Shown here: piece by piece, positions 5,617-8,304 of the stretch
Layout: every line of letters starts with the position of its first letter
How positions within the stretch are numbered: position 1 is the first letter of the stretch
Source of the DNA: Proteiniphilum sp.
GTDB lineage: Bacteria; Bacteroidota; Bacteroidia; Bacteroidales; Dysgonomonadaceae
Length of the DNA stretch: 8,304 nt
Reading direction: 5' to 3'
Assembly (NCBI GenBank): GCA_031284475.1
Contig: JAISZV010000301.1
Coordinates: forward strand, 1 to 8,304
Position numbers and translations under genes: made by a program
Notes under the pieces: model-generated
Databases searched by the model: none
Seen by the model: only the letters and a program-made list of their open reading frames with translations
Told to the model about the DNA's origin: nothing

Positions 5617-6321
5617 ATGGAATTTTACGACGTACACACCCATCAGATTTTTATAGAAGATAGCGACGACCCTTATCACTCGTGTATCTTCGACGTCTAT
5701 CCCCTTGAATTTGAAGTAGCCAAAGAGTCCTATCCGCGTCATGCCTTTTCGTGTGGAATCCATCCCTGGTATTCGGAAGAGAGCGATACTCAGATGGCTT
5801 ATCTATCCGAAATTGCATCCGACCCCCGCATTATTGCCATAGGGGAAACCGGCCTGGACAGATTAAAAGGGCCTTCTTCCGACCTACAGATACCTGTTTT
5901 CAAAAAACATATCGAACTCTCCGAAAAATTGTCGAAACCGGTAATCATTCACTGCGTAAAGGCTTGGGAAGAGTTGATACGGATCAGAAGAGAGGTAAAG
6001 CCCACCCAGCCCTGGATTATCCATGGCTACCGCGGCAAACCGGAACTTACCGAACGGCTTGTCGGGGAAGGATTCCTTTTTTCTATCGGAGACAATATCA
6101 ACGTAGATTCCATGCAATTGATCCCTCTCGGTTCCCTTTTCTGTGAAACCGATGAAGGAGAGATGCCTATCAGCCGGGTTTATCTTCAGACTTCGCGGGC
6201 GTTGAATATGAATGTAGAGGAATTTGCCGACAGAGTTACTGAAAATGTACGCCGGATATTCCCCACACTCCAGCCCCCCAAGCCCTATTCTCCCGACGAA
6301 GAAGAGTCGCTACAAGCCTAA
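5617..6321 (+). CDS. TatD-family metal-dependent hydrolase
   Basis: Cytoplasmic TIM-barrel hydrolase of the TatD group; characterised members are metal-dependent DNases, but substrates vary. At 234 residues it is shorter than E. coli TatD (260). Metal-site residues are in place: DVHTH (D5, H7, H9), the GIHPW segment (47-51), AIGETGLD (74-81, E77), the histidine of IIHC (H112), IIHGYRG (H136) and FCETD (D179). Members usually have a longer link between GLD and the next helix; here it is GLDRLKGPSSDLQIPVF, the shortened Bacteroidota form. The C-terminal 15 residues are Pro/Glu-rich and look unstructured. It starts 3 bases after yidD and is the last gene of the plus-strand run, ending against a convergent pair. 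Confidence 0.93.
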   Translation: MEFYDVHTHQIFIEDSDDPYHSCIFDVYPLEFEVAKESYPRHAFSCGIHPWYSEESDTQMAYLSEIASDPRIIAIGETGLDRLKGPSSDLQIPVFKKHIELSEKLSKPVIIHCVKAWEELIRIRREVKPTQPWIIHGYRGKPELTERLVGEGFLFSIGDNINVDSMQLIPLGSLFCETDEGEMPISRVYLQTSRALNMNVEEFADRVTENVRRIFPTLQPPKPYSPDEEESLQA

Positions 6322-6364
6322 CAACTATTTTATTAAGTATTGCGCTATCCCTATTTACAGATTC

Positions 6365-6378
6365 TTTCAACGTTGAAA
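6365..6378. terminator. Perfect 14-base palindrome between convergent genes, possible weak bidirectional terminator
   Basis: TTTCAACGTTGAAA is its own reverse complement and lies in the 58-base gap between the TatD gene (stop at 6321) and the RNase H gene (stop at 6380). As RNA it gives at most a 5-bp stem with an ACGT loop, followed on the plus strand by the T-rich ACTATTTTC. That is weak for an intrinsic terminator. A protein-binding palindrome is an alternative. The rest of the gap shows nothing else. Confidence 0.35.
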
Positions 6379-6379
6379 A

Positions 6380-7012
6380 CTATTTTCTTCCGAAATCGGC
6401 GGGGATCTCGCCCCACAGTTTTGTTTCCCATTTCAGGATAGGGTTAGGATAGCTGTTGGATCGGAGCCAGGCTTCCGCCCGTTCAATCAAGTCGAAGATA
6501 GGTTTGTTTGCGGTAGTCTGCGCCAGTTTGGTATTACACTTTTTATTTGCTACCCATTTCATGGCATTCACGCTGTCGGAATATATGGGTATGGCGCTTT
6601 CTTTCTTTTTGAGCAGCGCCAGCGCATGTACAATCGCAAGAAATTCGCCGATATTGTTCGTTCCTTCTTCCATCGGGCCTACATGGAATATCTCGACGCT
6701 ATCCGCCACAAATACGCCCCGGTATTCCATCAAACCGGGATTCCCGCTACATGCGGCGTCCACCGCGATACTTCCGGTCAGGATTTTTGCTGCGGACTTC
6801 GGGGATGTGCCGGATTTTACCTTTTTCGCGTGTGGGTTGTTCAGGGATTTCCACGGATTGCCGGAGAAAGCCTTTTCAGCTTCCTCCTGGGTTGGGAAAG
6901 ATTTGTAAAGGGCATTCTCAAAACCGGAAACCTGCGCCTCACATTCTTCCCAGGAGTTGTAGATACCCGGTTTTACTCCTTTCCAAACAACATAGAATTT
7001 CTTTTTAGCCAT
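6380..7012 (-). CDS. Ribonuclease HI with N-terminal viroplasmin domain
   Basis: Cleaves the RNA strand of RNA-DNA hybrids, removing primers and R-loops. The 210 residues have two parts. Residues 6-49 (FYVVWKGVKPGIYNSW, then QVSGF, then YKSFPTQEEAEKAF) form a viroplasmin/caulimovirus-VI domain that binds double-stranded RNA or hybrids. Residues 80-210 are the RNase H fold with the catalytic set D85 (SIAVDAACSGNPG), E123 (NNIGEFLAIVHAL), D146 (IYSDSVNAM) and D206 (IPADFGRK). A linker with Lys and Ser joins them. The ATG at 7012 is preferred over a TTG one codon upstream. The start lies 10 bases after the stop of the upstream membrane-protein gene, so the two are probably one transcript. The architecture is like eukaryotic RNase H1 and common in Bacteroidota. 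Confidence 0.95.
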   Translation of the reverse strand: MAKKKFYVVWKGVKPGIYNSWEECEAQVSGFENALYKSFPTQEEAEKAFSGNPWKSLNNPHAKKVKSGTSPKSAAKILTGSIAVDAACSGNPGLMEYRGVFVADSVEIFHVGPMEEGTNNIGEFLAIVHALALLKKKESAIPIYSDSVNAMKWVANKKCNTKLAQTTANKPIFDLIERAEAWLRSNSYPNPILKWETKLWGEIPADFGRK

Positions 7013-7022
7013 CAACCGTTTT

Positions 7023-7478
7023 TTACATCGATTCGAGGAAATAGGGAGTTAACCTCTCTTCCGGATCGGGATTGACGGATTTCTCCTCTATCGTAACGAT
7101 GCTGTCCACAATAAATTTGGTATATCCGCGCCAAGGCAACACGCCGAAATACTCCTTATAATGCAACTGCACATTCTTGCCGCCTGATATCATCAATCGC
7201 TTTGCAATATCTTCGTCTTCTACCGAGAAATCGAACTGGTTCGACTGCAAACCGCCGGGTTTGTCGGCGCGGAAACCCGACTGTATCAATTTGCCTTCGT
7301 AGGTCTTAAAGATGATCCCTTTATAGACCAGATAGTTCAGTTCTCCCGATTTTACCCCTGTTCCAAATACATAATAGAAACGTACATAGATAAAAATTCC
7401 GAGGGAAAGTATCAATATACCGACGAACCATCGCAACGCCTTGCGGGCCTTTTTCTTTTTAGGCTTTACATCATCCAT
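7023..7478 (-). CDS. Uncharacterised single-pass membrane protein
   Basis: I do not recognise a characterised function. The 151 residues begin with a Lys-rich cytoplasmic tail (MDDVKPKKKKARK), then one membrane segment (about 17-36, WFVGILILSLGIFIYVRFYY), then a soluble domain of about 110 residues that by the positive-inside rule would face the periplasm. That domain opens with GTGVKSGELNYLVYKGIIFKTYEGKLIQSGF (39-69) and contains a Ser-Val-Glu-Asp-Glu-Asp acidic patch (85-90). It has no cysteine and no obvious catalytic motif. The KGIIFKTYEGKL pattern looks conserved in small Bacteroidota proteins that I have seen left unnamed. It sits upstream of and probably co-transcribed with the RNase H gene (10-base gap). 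The ATG at 7478 follows a plausible promoter. Confidence 0.85.
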   Translation of the reverse strand: MDDVKPKKKKARKALRWFVGILILSLGIFIYVRFYYVFGTGVKSGELNYLVYKGIIFKTYEGKLIQSGFRADKPGGLQSNQFDFSVEDEDIAKRLMISGGKNVQLHYKEYFGVLPWRGYTKFIVDSIVTIEEKSVNPDPEERLTPYFLESM

Positions 7479-7503
7479 ATCAAAAATAATTTATTTGAAA
7501 CCG

Positions 7504-7511
7504 TAAAGATA
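7504..7511 (-). promoter_or_regulatory. Possible -7 promoter element for the membrane protein/RNase H pair
   Basis: The minus strand reads TATCTTTA, one mismatch from TAnnTTTG. The position would put the transcript start near 7497 and leave a leader of about 19 bases before the ATG at 7478. A second match (CAAAAATA on the plus strand, 7481-7488) lies too close to the start codon to serve. Confidence 0.35.
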
Positions 7512-7574
7512 CCTCTTTTTTGACTTTTTATGGAAATCGCAGTGTAAAAACAGTAGTAATTCCCCGATTTATGG

Positions 7575-7582
7575 TATATTTG
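7575..7582 (+). promoter_or_regulatory. Bacteroidota -7 promoter element for the C1 peptidase gene
   Basis: TATATTTG followed by CGC matches TAnnTTTG. The inferred transcript start is near 7589, giving a leader of about 90 bases to the ATG at 7679. No clear -33 box was found. Confidence 0.5.
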
Positions 7583-7588
7583 CGCTTT

Positions 7589-7615
7589 GCGATATTCGGC
7601 TTTGCCGTTATTCGC
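7589..7615 (+). other. Leader hairpin at the inferred 5' end of the C1 peptidase transcript
   Basis: GCGA (7589-7592) pairs with TCGC (7612-7615), and CGGC (7597-7600) pairs with GCCG (7604-7607) around a TTT loop, with a symmetric 4x4 internal loop between (TATT/TTAT). It starts where the transcript is predicted to start, followed by an A-rich unstructured stretch up to the start codon. No T-run follows, so termination is unlikely. Transcript stabilisation is inference. Confidence 0.4.
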
Positions 7616-7678
7616 GCTTCACACATAAATTTCAAATAATAACTGAACAACAACTAAATAACAATCGAATATTATTTT

Positions 7679-8304
7679 ATGAACAGATTGATTGCGGTCT
7701 TTATTTTTCTTCTGGCGGCGGTAACTATTTCGGCGCAAGGTGCATATAAATTTTCGGTAATAAAGGAGAATCCTATTACACCGGTAAAGAACCAGGCCAG
7801 TTCGGGAACCTGCTGGAGTTTTTCGGGCGTGGGAATGTTGGAATCGGAACTGATTCGTATGGGCAAAGGGGAGTTCGATCTCTCGGAAATGTATATTGTA
7901 CGCAAAAACTATGAAGACAAGGCACGAAAATACGCCCGTCTGCATGGTAATATCAATTTTGCAGGGGGCGGGTCTTTTGCCGATGTGGTGGAAACGATCA
8001 ACGAATACGGAATCATACCGGATGATGCTTACCGCGGGCTCAACTACGGCTCCGAAACCCATAATCATGGCGAACTTGATAAGCTGCTGAGAGCATATAT
8101 GGATGGAATTACCGGTATGCGGGAGCTATCTCCCGTTTGGTTCGACGGATTTTCGGGGATTTTAGATACTTATTTCGGTTCCCTGCCCGAAACATTCGCT
8201 TACCGGGGCAAACAATATACGCCGCATACCTTTAAGGATTTTCTCGGACTCAAACAAGACGATTATATCTCGCTTACTTCTTTTACGCATCATCCTTTCT
8301 ATAA
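7679..8304 (+). CDS. Secreted C1-family cysteine peptidase (bleomycin hydrolase/aminopeptidase C-like), C-terminus beyond window
   Basis: Papain-like peptidase of the C1B (PepC/bleomycin hydrolase) group; members trim N-terminal residues from peptides. The frame from ATG at 7679 is open to the window edge (208 complete codons), so roughly the second half, with the catalytic His and Asn, is not seen. Residues 1-19 are a signal peptide (MNRLIAVFIFLLAAVTISA), placing the protein in the periplasm or outside, unlike the cytoplasmic PepC of lactic acid bacteria. The active-site segment is VKNQASSGTCWSFSGVGMLESEL (36-58): oxyanion-hole Q39 and nucleophile C45. LSEMYIVRKNYEDKARKY (68-85), GGGSFADVVETINEYGIIPDDAY (96-118) and the later DDYISLTSFTHHPFY (194-208) follow the bleomycin hydrolase pattern. 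A role in using exogenous peptides is likely but inferred. It is divergent from the membrane protein/RNase H pair. Confidence 0.93.
   Translation, partial: MNRLIAVFIFLLAAVTISAQGAYKFSVIKENPITPVKNQASSGTCWSFSGVGMLESELIRMGKGEFDLSEMYIVRKNYEDKARKYARLHGNINFAGGGSFADVVETINEYGIIPDDAYRGLNYGSETHNHGELDKLLRAYMDGITGMRELSPVWFDGFSGILDTYFGSLPETFAYRGKQYTPHTFKDFLGLKQDDYISLTSFTHHPFY

Noticed and set aside
6456..7075. Plus-strand open frames of about 150 codons opposite RNase H
   Set aside because: Antisense to a gene with an intact RNase H active site; no motif of their own.
7481..7488. TATTTTTG -7 match on the minus strand just before the membrane-protein start
   Set aside because: Only 2 bases from the start codon, so transcription would begin inside the gene; the weaker match at 7504-7511 is better placed.
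7619..8068. 149-codon minus-strand open frame opposite the C1 peptidase
   Set aside because: Antisense to a signal peptide and the active-site region of the peptidase; composition is not protein-like.

Overview
The window reads as ordinary chromosomal backbone of a Bacteroidota member, most likely order Bacteroidales. Three things support this. Intergenic regions repeatedly carry the Bacteroidota -7 promoter element TAnnTTTG and few good Shine-Dalgarno sites. The MetK, HemD, DUF4271 and viroplasmin/RNase H proteins are of the Bacteroidota type. The order DUF4271-hemD-rnpA-yidD-tatD is one I associate with that phylum. A Dysgonomonadaceae-like source is a guess. No mobile element, CRISPR array, tRNA or rRNA was seen.

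Layout. At the left edge, on the minus strand, lies a secreted N-acetylmuramoyl-L-alanine amidase with a LysM-like N-terminus, truncated by the window start. Divergent from it is metK (S-adenosylmethionine synthetase). Its leader contains a clear SAM-II riboswitch (about 1145-1193) followed by an overlapping alternative hairpin (1180-1207). Then come a LOG-family phosphoribohydrolase, a DUF4271 membrane protein overlapping hemD by an ATGA junction, rnpA (RNase P protein), yidD (membrane insertion factor) and a TatD-family metallohydrolase, all on the plus strand with short gaps or overlaps. Facing them on the minus strand are a small single-pass membrane protein of unknown function and a viroplasmin-domain RNase HI, probably one transcript. 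At the right edge, divergent again, begins a secreted C1-family (bleomycin hydrolase/aminopeptidase C-like) cysteine peptidase, cut off before its catalytic His and Asn.

How it fits together. The riboswitch lets SAM, the product of MetK, feed back on metK expression. The hemD-to-tatD block mixes tetrapyrrole, RNA-processing, membrane-insertion and hydrolase genes whose association is conserved rather than a single pathway. Two secreted-enzyme genes at the edges have predicted 5' leader hairpins close to their inferred transcription starts. I found no new defence or mobile system. The most notable item is the metK leader: the riboswitch, its competing hairpin, and start codons inside it.
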